DNA of 10,151 nucleotides from Actinoplanes liguriensis (GCA_000715855.1 KL571236.1:51361-61511), one strand, 5' to 3'. Positions 1 through 8,991 are shown, numbered from the stretch's first letter. The notes: generated by a model from the sequence alone, not told the origin. Numbers and translations are program-made.

Positions 1-16
1 TGTGTATAAGAGACAG
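1..16 (+). other. Tn5/Nextera mosaic-end adapter remnant
   Basis: TGTGTATAAGAGACAG is identical to the last 16 bases of the 19-bp hyperactive Tn5 mosaic end used in Nextera tagmentation libraries. It sits exactly at base 1, where an untrimmed adapter at a contig end would be. No transposase or other Tn5 sequence follows. Genomic sequence therefore starts at about base 17. A 7-base inverted match (CTGTCTC, 20-26) to the other end of the mosaic end follows three bases later, so the artefact could reach about base 26. Confidence 0.93.
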
Positions 17-40
17 CTCCTGTCTCATGGAACTCTCATG

Positions 41-58
41 GGGGCTCTACGGAGCCTC
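41..58 (+). terminator. Short hairpin with UACG tetraloop near contig end
   Basis: GGCTC (43-47) and GAGCC (52-56) pair around a TACG loop, and two further pairs (one G-U) extend the stem to 41-58. Read from the plus strand the loop is a stable UNCG-type tetraloop. It could be a U-less terminator of a convergent plus-strand gene lost beyond the contig end. No T-run follows, so function is uncertain. Confidence 0.25.
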
Positions 59-97
59 GGGGACGCGTGACCCCGCCGAAGATCAAATCGGACAGGG

Positions 98-137
98 AAA
101 GCAAAAGCCGCACGACCGGTGAAACCGGCCGCGCGGC
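98..137 (-). terminator. Intrinsic terminator downstream of secG
   Basis: On the minus strand a 14-bp stem (137-124 with 120-107, including two G-U pairs) closes a three-base loop (123-121) and is followed at once by TTTTGCTTT (106-98). It begins 24 bases after the secG stop codon. The T-tract lies only on the minus side, which fixes the direction. This is the only hairpin in the window with a proper U-tract, and it marks the end of the secG transcript and probably of any readthrough from gap-pgk-tpiA. Confidence 0.85.
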
Positions 138-161
138 GAATTGTACGACTCTACTCGCGAG

Positions 162-422
162 TCAGGAAGCGGAAGGGATGGCCTGCTTCAACCAGAGGCC
201 GAGCCCGATGATGCAGGCGAACCAGATGACGCTCACCAGGACCGTGTAACGGTCCAGGTTCTTCTCAGCGACCGAGGAACCGGCCAGGCTGGAGCTCACG
301 CCACCGCCGAACATGCTGGACATGCCGCCGCCCTTGCCCCGGTGCAGCAGGATCAGCAGGGTCAGGATGATGCTGGTGATGATCAGCAACACGATCAACG
401 TGTACGCGAACGCGATCGGCAT
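162..422 (-). CDS. secG: Preprotein translocase subunit SecG
   Basis: SecG is the small, non-essential subunit of the SecYEG channel in the cytoplasmic membrane and assists SecA-driven export. The 86-residue product has the family layout: a hydrophobic segment at about residues 3-26, the cytoplasmic loop HRGKGGGMSSMFGGG with the conserved glycine-rich FGGG, the signature SSVAEKNLDR, and a second hydrophobic segment at about 59-78. I chose the ATG at 422 because the resulting MPIAFAYTL start resembles other actinobacterial SecG proteins. Purine-rich AGAGGA lies 12 bases upstream. An in-frame ATG at 434 directly abuts that AGAGGA, which is too close for a Shine-Dalgarno, and one at 464 adds unconserved residues. 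The gene follows tpiA after a 93-base gap with a hairpin and has the intrinsic terminator downstream. Identity is firm; the start is less so. Confidence 0.93.
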   Translation of the reverse strand: MPIAFAYTLIVLLIITSIILTLLILLHRGKGGGMSSMFGGGVSSSLAGSSVAEKNLDRYTVLVSVIWFACIIGLGLWLKQAIPSAS

Positions 423-462
423 GGTCGGGTTCATTCCTCTCGAAGGGCACAGCAGCGGTCCC

Positions 463-468
463 ACAATA
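463..468 (-). promoter_or_regulatory. Candidate -10 element for secG
   Basis: TATTGT on the minus strand fits the actinobacterial TANNNT -10 pattern and lies about 40 bases before the secG ATG, just after the hairpin that follows tpiA. No convincing -35 is visible at 17-18 bases. It would give secG its own promoter beside readthrough from the glycolytic genes. Confidence 0.25.
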
Positions 469-472
469 GCGG

Positions 473-501
473 GTGCCCGGCCGTTTCATACGGCCGGGCA
501 C
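473..501 (-). terminator. U-less hairpin between tpiA and secG
   Basis: A perfect 12-bp GC-rich stem (473-484 with 490-501) with a five-base loop begins 14 bases after the tpiA stop. Neither side has a T-run. Such hairpins are common after actinobacterial genes and may act as a weak or Rho-assisted terminator or as a 3'-end stabiliser. It would reduce glycolytic readthrough into secG. Confidence 0.6.
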
Positions 502-515
502 GCGCGAGTTACAGC

Positions 516-1307
516 TCAGCGGGCGACGTGCTCCGGAAAGCGCACGATGGCGGCGAAGCCCTCGGCGTCCAGGCTCGCGCCACCGACCAGCGCGCCGTCC
601 ACATCCGGCTGGGACATGATCTGCGCGATGTTGTTCGCCTTGACCGATCCACCGTACTGAATGCGAACGGCCTCGGCGACCTCACTGCCGTACTTCTCGG
701 CCAGGCGGGCACGGATCGCTCCGCACACCTCCTGGGCGTCGTCCGGCGTGGCGGTCTTGCCGGTGCCGATCGCCCAGACCGGCTCGTACGCGATCACGAT
801 CTGCTTGATCTGGTCTTCCTTCAGACCGTCGAGACCGGCGTCGACCTGCGCGGTGCAGTGCGACACGTGGCCCGAGGCCTCACGGATCGGCAGACCCTCG
901 CCGACGCAGAAGATCGGGGTCAGGCCGGCCGCGAAGGCCGCCTTGATCTTCGCGTTGATCAGCTCGTCGGTCTCGTTGTGGTACTCGCGGCGCTCGGAGT
1001 GCCCGATCGCCACGTAGGTGCAGCCGAGCTTCGCCAGCATCGAGCCGGCGATCTCGCCGGTGTACGCGCCGGAGGCGTGCTTCGAGACGTCCTGTGCCCC
1101 GTACCTGATCGCGAGCTTGTCGCCCTCGATCGCGGTCTGCACGGTGCGCAGGTCGGTGAACGGCGGCAGGACCACCGTCTCCACCGCCTCGAGCTGCTGC
1201 GGGGTCAGGCTCGCGGCCAGCTTCTGGATGAGCAGATTCGCCTCGAAGTGGTTGAGGTTCATCTTCCAGTTACCGGCGATGATCGGCTTGCGGGTCACGT
1301 CACCCAT
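516..1307 (-). CDS. tpiA: Triosephosphate isomerase
   Basis: This cytosolic enzyme interconverts dihydroxyacetone phosphate and glyceraldehyde 3-phosphate in glycolysis and gluconeogenesis. The 263-residue product is a full-length TIM barrel. All three catalytic elements are present: Lys15 in GNWKMN, His103 in IGHSERR, and Glu175 in [12 protein letters not shown], which opens the mobile loop 6. The phosphate-binding segments IQYGGSV and GALVGGASL are intact near the C-terminus. The ATG at 1307 shares its A with the pgk stop (TGATG), and GGAG lies five bases upstream inside the end of pgk, which suggests translational coupling. A GTG three codons later is a less likely start. It is the last gene of the gap-pgk-tpiA operon, with a hairpin downstream. 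Nothing is unusual. Confidence 0.97.
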   Translation of the reverse strand: MGDVTRKPIIAGNWKMNLNHFEANLLIQKLAASLTPQQLEAVETVVLPPFTDLRTVQTAIEGDKLAIRYGAQDVSKHASGAYTGEIAGSMLAKLGCTYVAIGHSERREYHNETDELINAKIKAAFAAGLTPIFCVGEGLPIREASGHVSHCTAQVDAGLDGLKEDQIKQIVIAYEPVWAIGTGKTATPDDAQEVCGAIRARLAEKYGSEVAEAVRIQYGGSVKANNIAQIMSQPDVDGALVGGASLDAEGFAAIVRFPEHVAR

Positions 1308-2503
1308 CACTTCTCCAGGGCGGCGACGCCCGGCAGCGTCTTGCCTTCGAGGTACTCCAGGGACGCGCCCCCGCCGGTGGAGATGTGGCCGAACGCGGTC
1401 TCGTCCAGGCCGAGCGTGCGGACCGCGGCGGCCGAGTCGCCGCCGCCGACGACCGAGAAGCCGTCGATCTTGGTGATCGCCTCGGCGACGCCACGGGTGC
1501 CCGCGGCGAACGGGGCGAGCTCGAAGACGCCCATCGGGCCGTTCCAGAACACGGTCTTCGCGCCGGCGATCGCGTCGGCGAACAGCGCCGTCGAGCGAGG
1601 GCCGATGTCCAGGCCGAGCCGGTCCGCCGGGATCTCCGAGGCCGCGACGACGTCGTGCTGCGCGTCCGCCGAGAACTCGGTGGCCGCCACGACGTCGACG
1701 GGGAGGACGATCCGGCCCTGCGCCTGCTCCAGCAGGTCGGCGCACACGGAGATCATCTCGGTCTCCAGGAGGGACTTGCCCACCTCGTGCCCCTGCGCCT
1801 TGAGGAACGTGAAGCACATGCCGCCACCGACGAGCAGCTTGTCGACCTTCGGCAGCAGCGCCTGGATCACGGCGAGCTTGTCGGAGACCTTCGAGCCGCC
1901 GAGCACGACGACGTACGGCTTCTCGGGGGTCTCGGACACCTTGCGGAGGACCTCGACCTCCTTGACGACCAGGCCACCCGCGTAGTGCGGCAGGCGGGCC
2001 GGGACGTCGTACACCGAGGCGTGCTTGCGGTGCACGGCGCCGAAGGCGTCGTCGACGTAGAAGTCCGCGAACTTCGCCAGCTCGTCGGCGAAAGCGCCGC
2101 GAACCGCGTCGTCCTTCGAGGTCTCACCCTCGTTGAACCGCAGGTTCTCCAGGAGCAGCACGTGGCCGTCCTTGAGGTTTTCCACCGCGGCGGAGGCGGA
2201 AGGGCCGACCGTGTCCTCCGCGAAGATCACCTCGGAACTCAGCAGCTCGCCCAGCCGCGTGGCGACCGGGGCGAGCGTGAATTTCGGGTCCGGCGCGCCC
2301 TTCGGGCGACCGAGGTGGGACGCCACGATGACCTTGGCGCCCGCGTCACGCAGGGCGATCAGCGTCGGCAGCACCGCGCGGGCGCGGCCGTCGTCGCTGA
2401 TGACACCCGGGTTTGCCTTGTCGAACGGGACGTTCAGGTCGGCGCGCACGAACACGCGCCGACCCGAGACACCCTCGCCGAGCAGGTCGTCGAGAGTCTT
2501 CAA
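1307..2503 (-). CDS. pgk: Phosphoglycerate kinase
   Basis: The enzyme transfers the acyl-phosphate of 1,3-bisphosphoglycerate to ADP, the first ATP-forming step of glycolysis, in the cytosol. The 398-residue product has the usual two-domain length. N-terminal 3-phosphoglycerate-site motifs are RADLNVP (20-26), HLGRPKG (63-69) and LRFNEGE (121-127). C-terminal nucleotide-site motifs are GGSKVSDK (202-209), NGPMGVFE (321-328), GGGDSAAA (353-360) and [12 protein letters not shown] (377-388). I chose the TTG at 2503: it gives [11 protein letters not shown], the common actinobacterial N-terminus, and GGAG lies seven bases upstream. An in-frame upstream start would run 54 bases into gap without conserved sequence. 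The start lies two bases after the gap stop, and the stop overlaps the tpiA start by one base, so the three genes are cotranscribed and probably coupled. Confidence 0.97.
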   Translation of the reverse strand: MKTLDDLLGEGVSGRRVFVRADLNVPFDKANPGVISDDGRARAVLPTLIALRDAGAKVIVASHLGRPKGAPDPKFTLAPVATRLGELLSSEVIFAEDTVGPSASAAVENLKDGHVLLLENLRFNEGETSKDDAVRGAFADELAKFADFYVDDAFGAVHRKHASVYDVPARLPHYAGGLVVKEVEVLRKVSETPEKPYVVVLGGSKVSDKLAVIQALLPKVDKLLVGGGMCFTFLKAQGHEVGKSLLETEMISVCADLLEQAQGRIVLPVDVVAATEFSADAQHDVVAASEIPADRLGLDIGPRSTALFADAIAGAKTVFWNGPMGVFELAPFAAGTRGVAEAITKIDGFSVVGGGDSAAAVRTLGLDETAFGHISTGGGASLEYLEGKTLPGVAALEK

Positions 2504-2505
2504 GA

Positions 2506-3687
<1,182 letters not shown>

Positions 3688-3837
3688 TCACCAGTGACCC
3701 TATCCGAGGCCCCCCGCCCCGGACGCAGCGGGGCGCGACCTGAACGTTATCTAAATCAGCGCTGTAGATCAGGGCCGAAAGACCCCGAATTCACAAGATC
3801 CAACCCCATTGATGTACGGCCCCAAAAGCCCCCCAAA

Positions 3838-3853
3838 CGTGACCGGAGTCACG
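3838..3853. promoter_or_regulatory. Candidate Crp/GlxR-type operator upstream of gap
   Basis: CGTGAC-CGGA-GTCACG is a perfect inverted repeat with 6-bp arms. It contains GTGA-N6-TCAC, the core of the Crp/GlxR consensus TGTGA-N6-TCACA; the outermost T and A are C and G here. It lies about 330 bases before the gap start codon and between the whiA-gap hairpin and the gap leader. In Corynebacterium the cAMP-dependent regulator GlxR binds upstream of gapA, which makes the position reasonable. A single half-conserved site is not proof. Confidence 0.35.
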
Positions 3854-3867
3854 CAACTCGTGGACCC

Positions 3868-3969
3868 GCGATTCGCCGCCGATGAGTTGGCAGCCGATTT
3901 CCCGACGCCCGCGGTTTTTGCGGGCGGCGGGAAACCGACTGCCAACTCACCGGGTACCAGGCGAATCGC
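3868..3969 (-). terminator. Very long imperfect hairpin between whiA and gap
   Basis: An inner stem of 34 positions (3879-3912 with 3920-3953) closes a seven-base loop (3913-3919). A second perfect 10-bp stem (3868-3877 with 3960-3969) encloses it, separated by a 1/6 internal loop. The inner stem has four imperfections. In minus-strand RNA three become G-U pairs and one stays C-U; in plus-strand RNA all four are mismatches. It starts 31 bases after the whiA stop and has no U-tract, so it most likely ends the rapZ-yvcK-whiA transcript or protects its 3' end. It could also be a small inverted-repeat element. The structure is directly visible; the role is inferred. Confidence 0.6.
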
Positions 3970-4000
3970 CGCGGAGCGAAGCGGAGCCAGCTAGCTCAGC

Positions 4001-4891
4001 TCAGCAAGCCATCATCTCGGGAGTGACCGCCGCCTCGGTGTCCGGGATCCCGAGGTCGCGGGCGCGCTTGTCGGCCAGCGCCAGCAACCGCCGGATCCGC
4101 CCCGCGATCGCGTCCTTGGTCAGCGGCGGGTCGGCCAGCGCGCCGAGTTCCTCCAGTGACGCCTGCCGGTGTTCCAGCCGCAGCCGCCCGGCCGAGGTCA
4201 GGTGGTTCGGCGCGTCCTCGGCGAGGATTTCCAGCGCCCGGGTGACGCGGGCGGCGGCGGCCACCGCCGCGCGCGCCGAGCGACGCAGGTTCGCGTCGTC
4301 GAAGTTGGCGAGCCGGTTCGCGGTGGCCCGCACCTCGCGGCGCACCCGGCGCTCCTCCCAGGCCAGCACGCTGGAGTGCGCGCCGATCCGGGTGAGCAGG
4401 GCGGCGATCGCGTCACCGTCCTTGATCACCACCCGGTCCACGCCGCGGACCTCGCGTTCCTTGGCGGTGATGCCGATCCGCCGGGCCGCGCCCCGCAGGG
4501 CGAGCGCCGCCTCCGGCCCGGGGCAGGTGATCTCCAGCGCGCTGGAGGGGAGCCCGCGGACGGGCCGCCCGCGCACGTCGAGCAGGCCGGTCTGCCGGGC
4601 CAGCGCCTCGCCGTCCTTGACGATCCGGACGATGTAGTGGCTGCCCTTGCGCAGGCCGCCGGAGGCGAGAACGTGCACTTCACTGGGGTAGCCGTAGACG
4701 TCGGCGATCTCCCTGCGGAGCCGGCGCGCCACCGCGCCGGTGTCCAGCTCGGCCTCGACGACCACCCGGCCGGAGACGATGTGCAGCCCACCGGCGAACC
4801 GGAGCAGGGACGCCATCTCCGCCCGCCGACAGCAGGGCTTGGGCACGTCGACCCGGCTCAGCTCGTCTTTGACCGCTGCCGTCATCGCCAT
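4001..4891 (-). CDS. whiA: WhiA regulator with an apparent 30-residue internal deletion
   Basis: WhiA is a conserved Gram-positive DNA-binding protein. In Streptomyces it acts with WhiB to switch on sporulation septation genes. It joins an N-terminal degenerate LAGLIDADG fold to a C-terminal helix-turn-helix. The product is 296 residues. Residues 1-115 match the family, including the first LAGLIDADG helix ([13 protein letters not shown], 25-37). Residues 116-296 also match, including [19 protein letters not shown] and the helix-turn-helix [19 protein letters not shown]. Between Pro115 and Ser116 the usual 30 or so residues ending in SLTEPGR, with the second LAGLIDADG helix, are missing. Relatives are about 326 residues as I recall. 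The ATG at 4891 gives the invariant [10 protein letters not shown] and has GAGGTG eight bases upstream. The frame is intact across the junction. Identity is certain; whether the shortened form is real is open. Confidence 0.95.
   Translation of the reverse strand: MAMTAAVKDELSRVDVPKPCCRRAEMASLLRFAGGLHIVSGRVVVEAELDTGAVARRLRREIADVYGYPSEVHVLASGGLRKGSHYIVRIVKDGEALARQTGLLDVRGRPVRGLPSSALEITCPGPEAALALRGAARRIGITAKEREVRGVDRVVIKDGDAIAALLTRIGAHSSVLAWEERRVRREVRATANRLANFDDANLRRSARAAVAAAARVTRALEILAEDAPNHLTSAGRLRLEHRQASLEELGALADPPLTKDAIAGRIRRLLALADKRARDLGIPDTEAAVTPEMMAC
4532..4547. repeat. Perfect 16-bp palindrome at the whiA deletion junction
   Basis: CTCCAGCGCGCTGGAG equals its own reverse complement over all 16 bases. 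Codons 116-120 of whiA lie within it, so the apparent 30-codon deletion falls at its edge (about 4546/4547). Strong snap-back structures are typical places for polymerase slippage and assembly collapse. Confidence 0.9.
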
Positions 4892-4949
4892 CGTGTTGTC
4901 ACCTCATGCGCCGGATCATGGACATTGTGTGCCGCACTTACGCCAGTAA

Positions 4950-5984
4950 TTAACGAGCGGCGCCCAATACTGGCACCAGTGCAACACCCAGTGCCTCAGG
5001 ATCATGCCGTGGGCTGCCGTCCGCAACGGCCACGGGTGCCAATACGAGATCGGCGCCCATGCGTAGCGCGGCGGCCCGTACCGCTTCCGGCTCACCTGTC
5101 CATTTCACGTCGGCGAGCACCGTGTCCACCCGCAGGTCGGGCAGGTACCGGTGCAGGGTGCCGAGGTGCTCTCCGGCGGACAAACCCTGGGTCTCCTTGT
5201 CCGCGCCGAGGTTCAGCGTGATCAGCCGGCGTGCCGGGCTGCTCACGATCGCCCGGGCCAGCCCCGGCACCAGCAGGTGCGGCAGCACGCTCGTGTACCA
5301 GCTGCCCGGCCCGAAGATCAGCCAGTCCGCCTCGTGGACCGCCTGGACCGCCTGCGGGCAGGCCGGCGGGTCGGACGGCTCCAGTCGGACCGCGGCGACC
5401 CGGCCGTCGGCGACCGCGACGGAGTGCTGGCCACGGATCGTGGTGATCTCCCCGGCCGCGTCCGCCACGTCCGCCTCGATGCCGACCGCGTGCAGGGCCA
5501 TCGGCAGCACCCGGCCCCGCGCGCCGACCATCGCGGCCGCGTGATCGAGCGCCAGCACCGGATCGCCGAGCATCTCCATCAACCCGAGCAGCAGGAGGTT
5601 GCCGACCGTGTGCCCGGCCAGCGTGTCCTTGCTGCGGTCGGCACGACGCTCCAGCCGGGGCCCGCGGACCACCGGCGGCAGCGGGCTGACGCCTGGCTCG
5701 GACATCGCCACGAACCGGTGCTGCATCATCTGCGCCGTGAGCTGCGCGGTCGGGTGCTCGTCGGCCAGCGCGGCGAGCGCCTGCCGCAGGTCACCCGGGG
5801 GCAGCAGGGCGTCCCGCTCGACCCGCAGGCGGCCGCTGGAGCCGCCGTCGTCGCCGACCGTCACGATCGCCGTGATGTCCAGCTCCACCTCGGCGGCGGT
5901 GTGCCGGAGCGCCCGCAGGGACGCTCCCAGCCCGTGCCCGCCACCGAACGCCACCACCCGGACCGGCCGGGCCGGGGGCGTCAC
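4950..5984 (-). CDS. yvcK: YvcK/CuvA-type UDP-sugar-binding protein (CofD-like fold)
   Basis: YvcK proteins bind UDP-N-acetylglucosamine. In Bacillus they are needed for growth on gluconeogenic carbon and for normal cell shape. The Mycobacterium tuberculosis homologue CuvA (Rv1422) is a PknB substrate localised to growth sites. The 344-residue product has the CofD-like Rossmann start VVAFGGGHGLGASLRAL (11-27), TVGDDGGSSGRLR (42-54), GDLRQAL (64-70), the family motif GHTVGNLLLLG (124-134), FGPGSWYTSVLPHL (224-237) and ETQGLSAGEHL (264-274). The GTG at 5984 overlaps the rapZ stop by four bases (GTGA), a common coupled arrangement, with a G-rich stretch upstream. A 36-codon longer open frame would run inside rapZ and is unconserved. 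whiA follows after 58 bases. It was once annotated as a 2-phospho-L-lactate transferase-like protein, but the rapZ-yvcK-whiA context argues for the YvcK role. Confidence 0.93.
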   Translation of the reverse strand: MTPPARPVRVVAFGGGHGLGASLRALRHTAAEVELDITAIVTVGDDGGSSGRLRVERDALLPPGDLRQALAALADEHPTAQLTAQMMQHRFVAMSEPGVSPLPPVVRGPRLERRADRSKDTLAGHTVGNLLLLGLMEMLGDPVLALDHAAAMVGARGRVLPMALHAVGIEADVADAAGEITTIRGQHSVAVADGRVAAVRLEPSDPPACPQAVQAVHEADWLIFGPGSWYTSVLPHLLVPGLARAIVSSPARRLITLNLGADKETQGLSAGEHLGTLHRYLPDLRVDTVLADVKWTGEPEAVRAAALRMGADLVLAPVAVADGSPRHDPEALGVALVPVLGAAR

Positions 5985-6895
5985 TCCCGCCCCAGATCGC
6001 GGTGCGAGGCGTGTGCCGAGAGGCGCATTGCGCTGAGCCGCGAAGTCAACTCCTCGGTTATCGCCACGCTCCGGTGTTTTCCACCGGTGCACCCGATCGC
6101 CACGGTCAGATAGCGCTTGCCCTCCCGCTCGAAGCCGGGCGCGGTGGCCGCGATCAGCCCCGCGTAGGTCGCCACGAAGTCGGTGGCGCCCTCCTGACCC
6201 AGGACGTAGCTGCTCACGCCCTCCTCCAGGCCGGTGTGCTCGCGCAGCTCCGGGACCCAGAACGGGTTCGGCAGGAATCGGGCGTCGAGCACGTAGTCGG
6301 CGTCCGGCGGCAGGCCGTACTTGAAGCCGAAGGACAGCACCGTGATGCGCAGCTTGCGCGCGTCCTCCCCGCCGAACAGCTCCTCCACCCGGCGGCGGAG
6401 CTGGTTGACGTTGAGATGGCTGGTGTCGATGATCACGTCGGCCTGCTCGCGGGCCTCCTCGAGCAGCTTGCGCTCGGCGGCGATCCCGTCCGCCAGCCGG
6501 CCGTCACCCTGCAGCGGGTGCGAGCGGCGCACCGACTCGAAGCGCCGGATCAGCACCTCGTCGTCGGCGTCCACGAAGACCACGCGCGGCGAGAAGCCGC
6601 GCTCCTTGAGAGCCCGCACCGCGCCGGCCAGGTCGGTGGAGAACGCGCGACTGCGCACGTCCAGCACCATCGCGGTGCGCCGGGCCGCGCCGCCCGCCGC
6701 GAAGGCCAGCTCGGCCATCTCCAGCATCAGCGCCTGCGGCAGATTGTCGACAACGTAGAAACCGACGTTCTCCAGGGCCCGGGCCACCGTGCTGCGGCCA
6801 CCGCCGGACAGCCCGGTGACCACCACCAGGTCGGTTCCGGCCTCGTCCGGGTCGACCACGTCGCCGGGTCCGAACTCGGGCATCGCTTCCGTCAC
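5981..6895 (-). CDS. rapZ: RapZ/YvcJ-family P-loop nucleotide-binding protein
   Basis: RapZ binds nucleotides through an N-terminal P-loop domain. In Escherichia coli its C-terminal domain binds the sRNA GlmZ and senses glucosamine-6-phosphate. Actinobacterial homologues have no established RNA target, so only the family assignment is secure. The 304-residue product has Walker A GLSGGGRST (28-36), with Arg34 where the textbook motif has Lys; as I recall this is usual in actinobacteria. VVFVDADDEVLIRRF (105-119) resembles the Walker B region. The C-terminal domain has SFGFKYG (188-194), DARFLPNPFW (204-213) and GCTGGKHRSV (268-277), all conserved. The GTG at 6895 has GGAGG five bases upstream; an ATG four codons later is too far from it. 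The gene lies 100 bases after uvrC behind a hairpin and overlaps yvcK by four bases. A TACCAT (6948-6943) about 50 bases upstream is a weak -10 candidate. Confidence 0.93.
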   Translation of the reverse strand: MTEAMPEFGPGDVVDPDEAGTDLVVVTGLSGGGRSTVARALENVGFYVVDNLPQALMLEMAELAFAAGGAARRTAMVLDVRSRAFSTDLAGAVRALKERGFSPRVVFVDADDEVLIRRFESVRRSHPLQGDGRLADGIAAERKLLEEAREQADVIIDTSHLNVNQLRRRVEELFGGEDARKLRITVLSFGFKYGLPPDADYVLDARFLPNPFWVPELREHTGLEEGVSSYVLGQEGATDFVATYAGLIAATAPGFEREGKRYLTVAIGCTGGKHRSVAITEELTSRLSAMRLSAHASHRDLGRE

Positions 6896-6969
6896 GCACG
6901 CCTCCCGCGTCGCTTCGCCCGCACCTCGCGAACGGACACAACATGGTAGTCCGATGAGTACCCGTACAG

Positions 6970-6992
6970 CCGCCGGACAGGGTGTCCGGCGG
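6970..6992 (-). terminator. U-less hairpin directly after uvrC
   Basis: CCGCCGGACA (6970-6979) and TGTCCGGCGG (6983-6992) form a perfect 10-bp stem with a GGG/CCC loop, starting three bases after the uvrC stop. No T-run follows on the minus strand. Its position suggests a weak or Rho-assisted terminator or an mRNA 3'-end stabiliser separating uvrC from the rapZ operon. Confidence 0.55.
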
Positions 6993-6995
6993 ACG

Positions 6996-8984
6996 TCAGC
7001 TCTTCTCCGGGGTCGCCTCACCGTTCAGCGCGGCCAGCACCGCCTCCGCCGTCCGGCGGCCGACCCCCGGCACCTCGATGATCTCCTCCGGGGTGGCCGC
7101 GGCGAGCCGCTTCACCGATCCGAAGTGCCGCAGCAGCGCTTTCCGCCGGGTCTCCCCCAGGCCGGCGACGGTGTCCAGCGCGGACTGCGTCATCCGTTTG
7201 GAGCGCCGCTCCCGGTGGAACGTGATGGCGAACCGGTGCGCCTCGTCCCGCACGCGTTGCAGCAGGTAGAGCGCCTCCGACGTGCGCGGGAGGATGACCG
7301 GGAAGTCCTCCCCGGGCAGCCACACCTCCTCCAGCCGCTTGGCCAGGCCGCAGAGCGCCACGTCCGTGATGCCCATGTCGGCGAGCACCGTGGCAACCGC
7401 GTTCACCTGCGGTTGACCACCATCAACAACAATCAATTGCGGTGGGTACGCGAAACGCCGCGGCCTGCCGGTCAGCGGATCGATCCCGGGCAGCTCCGCG
7501 GTCTCCAGCTCGCCGGTCGCCTCGCCGGTCTCGTCCGCGACCGGCTCCGGCTCGTCCCGCGGCGCGTCCGCGCCCGTCTGCGCCTTGTAGCGGGCGAACC
7601 GGCGCCGCATCACCTCGCTCATCGCGGCGAGGTCGTCCAGCCCGGTGCCGTCCGCGTTGCCCCGCACGGCGAACCGCCGATATTCCGACTTGCGGGCCAG
7701 GCCGTCCTCGAACACCACCATCGAGGCGACCACGTCGGTGCCCTGGATGTGCGAGACGTCATAGCACTCGATGCGCAGCGGCGCCGACTCCAGCCCGAGC
7801 GCCTCGGCGATCTCCTCCAGTGCCTTGTTCCGGATGGTGAGATCACCGGCCCGGCTCAGCTTGTGCCGTTGCAGCGCCTGGCCGGCGTTCCGGGCGACCG
7901 TCTCCATCAGGCCGACCTTGTCGCCGCGCTGCGGGACGCGCAGGCTGACCCGGCTGCCACGGCGCTCGGAGAGCCAGTCGGCGAGGGCGTCGGCGTCCTC
8001 CGGCAGGGCCGGGACGAGCAGCTCCCGGGGAACGTCGGCCTCACCGGCGGACTCCCCGTACATCTGGGTGCAGAAGTGGTGGACCAGGTCGCCGGTGGAA
8101 AGGTCCTCCACCTTCTCGACGACCCAGCCGCGCTGGCCGCGGACCCGGCCGTCACGCACGTGGAAGACCTGGACGGCGGCCTCGAGCGGATCCTCCGCGA
8201 AGGCGACCACGTCGGCGTCGGTGCCGTCGCCGAGCACGACGGTCTGCTTCTCCATGGCCCGGCGCAGGGCGGCGATGTCGTCGCGCAGCCGGGCCGCGCG
8301 CTCGAACTCCAGCGACTCGGAGGCGGCCATCATGTCGCGCTCCAGCCGTTTCACGAACGCGTCGGTGCGGCCGGCCATGAAGTCGCAGAAGTCGTCGACG
8401 ATGGCCCGGTGCTGCTCGGCGCTGACCTGGCCGGTGCACGGGGCCGAGCACTTCCCGATGTAACCCAGCAGGCAGGGGCGGCCGATCTGGCCGGAGCGCT
8501 TGAAGACGCCGGTCGAGCAGGTGCGCGCCGGGAAGACCCGGAGCAGCAGGTCGAGGGTCTCGCGGATGGCCCAGGCGTGCGAATAGGGCCCGAAGTAGCG
8601 CACGCCCTTGCGCTTGGCGCCGCGCATCACCTGCAGGCGCGGGAACTCCTCGTTGAGGGTGACCGCGAGGAACGGGTAGGACTTGTCGTCCCGATACTTC
8701 ACGTTGAAGCGGGGGTCGAACTCCTTGATCCAGGAGAACTCGAGCTGGAGCGCCTCGACCTCGGTGCCGACCGTCACCCAGTCGACGGAGGCGGCCGTGG
8801 TGACCATCTGCTGGGTGCGCGCGTGCAGCGACCAGGTGTCGGCGAAGTAGGAGTTGAGGCGATTCCGCAGGCTCTTGGCCTTGCCGACGTAGATCACCCG
8901 GCCGGCCGGATCGCGGAAGCGGTAGACGCCCGGAGCGTCGGGAATGGTACCGGGCGCCGGACGATAAGTGGACGGGTCTGGCAC
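6996..8984 (-). CDS. uvrC: UvrABC excinuclease subunit C
   Basis: UvrC makes both incisions around damaged bases in nucleotide excision repair after UvrA-UvrB recognition. The 662-residue product is complete. It has the GIY-YIG nuclease domain (GVY at 19-21, YVG at 32-34, continuing to about 95), and four cysteines C156, C171, C179 and C183 whose C-X7-C-X3-C end matches the 4Fe-4S site found in UvrC. A UVR domain lies at about 208-243 ([20 protein letters not shown]). The RNase H-like endonuclease domain has Asp409 (YDVSH), Asp521 (VVDGG) and His583. Two C-terminal helix-hairpin-helix units span about 605-650. An acidic low-complexity insert (about 468-505) interrupts the RNase H-like domain. 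The GTG at 8984 gives [16 protein letters not shown], which matches actinobacterial relatives. There is no Shine-Dalgarno, but a -10-like TACTGT ends seven bases upstream, so the mRNA may be leaderless. The frame extends to 9086 without conserved sequence. Confidence 0.96.
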   Translation of the reverse strand: MPDPSTYRPAPGTIPDAPGVYRFRDPAGRVIYVGKAKSLRNRLNSYFADTWSLHARTQQMVTTAASVDWVTVGTEVEALQLEFSWIKEFDPRFNVKYRDDKSYPFLAVTLNEEFPRLQVMRGAKRKGVRYFGPYSHAWAIRETLDLLLRVFPARTCSTGVFKRSGQIGRPCLLGYIGKCSAPCTGQVSAEQHRAIVDDFCDFMAGRTDAFVKRLERDMMAASESLEFERAARLRDDIAALRRAMEKQTVVLGDGTDADVVAFAEDPLEAAVQVFHVRDGRVRGQRGWVVEKVEDLSTGDLVHHFCTQMYGESAGEADVPRELLVPALPEDADALADWLSERRGSRVSLRVPQRGDKVGLMETVARNAGQALQRHKLSRAGDLTIRNKALEEIAEALGLESAPLRIECYDVSHIQGTDVVASMVVFEDGLARKSEYRRFAVRGNADGTGLDDLAAMSEVMRRRFARYKAQTGADAPRDEPEPVADETGEATGELETAELPGIDPLTGRPRRFAYPPQLIVVDGGQPQVNAVATVLADMGITDVALCGLAKRLEEVWLPGEDFPVILPRTSEALYLLQRVRDEAHRFAITFHRERRSKRMTQSALDTVAGLGETRRKALLRHFGSVKRLAAATPEEIIEVPGVGRRTAEAVLAALNGEATPEKS

Positions 8985-8991
8985 AACCACA

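Noticed and set aside
1..16. Natural Tn5 insertion or other mobile element
   Set aside because: Only 16 bases of the engineered mosaic end are present, exactly at the window edge, with no transposase or target duplication.
3749..3769. Imperfect palindrome with ATCTA and TAGAT ends over a possible gap -10
   Set aside because: Only seven of ten position pairs match and no known operator is recognised.
5981..6895. Arg in place of Lys in the RapZ Walker A motif as a loss of function
   Set aside because: As I recall, other actinobacterial RapZ proteins also have SGAGRST/SGAGRGT, so this is a lineage feature.
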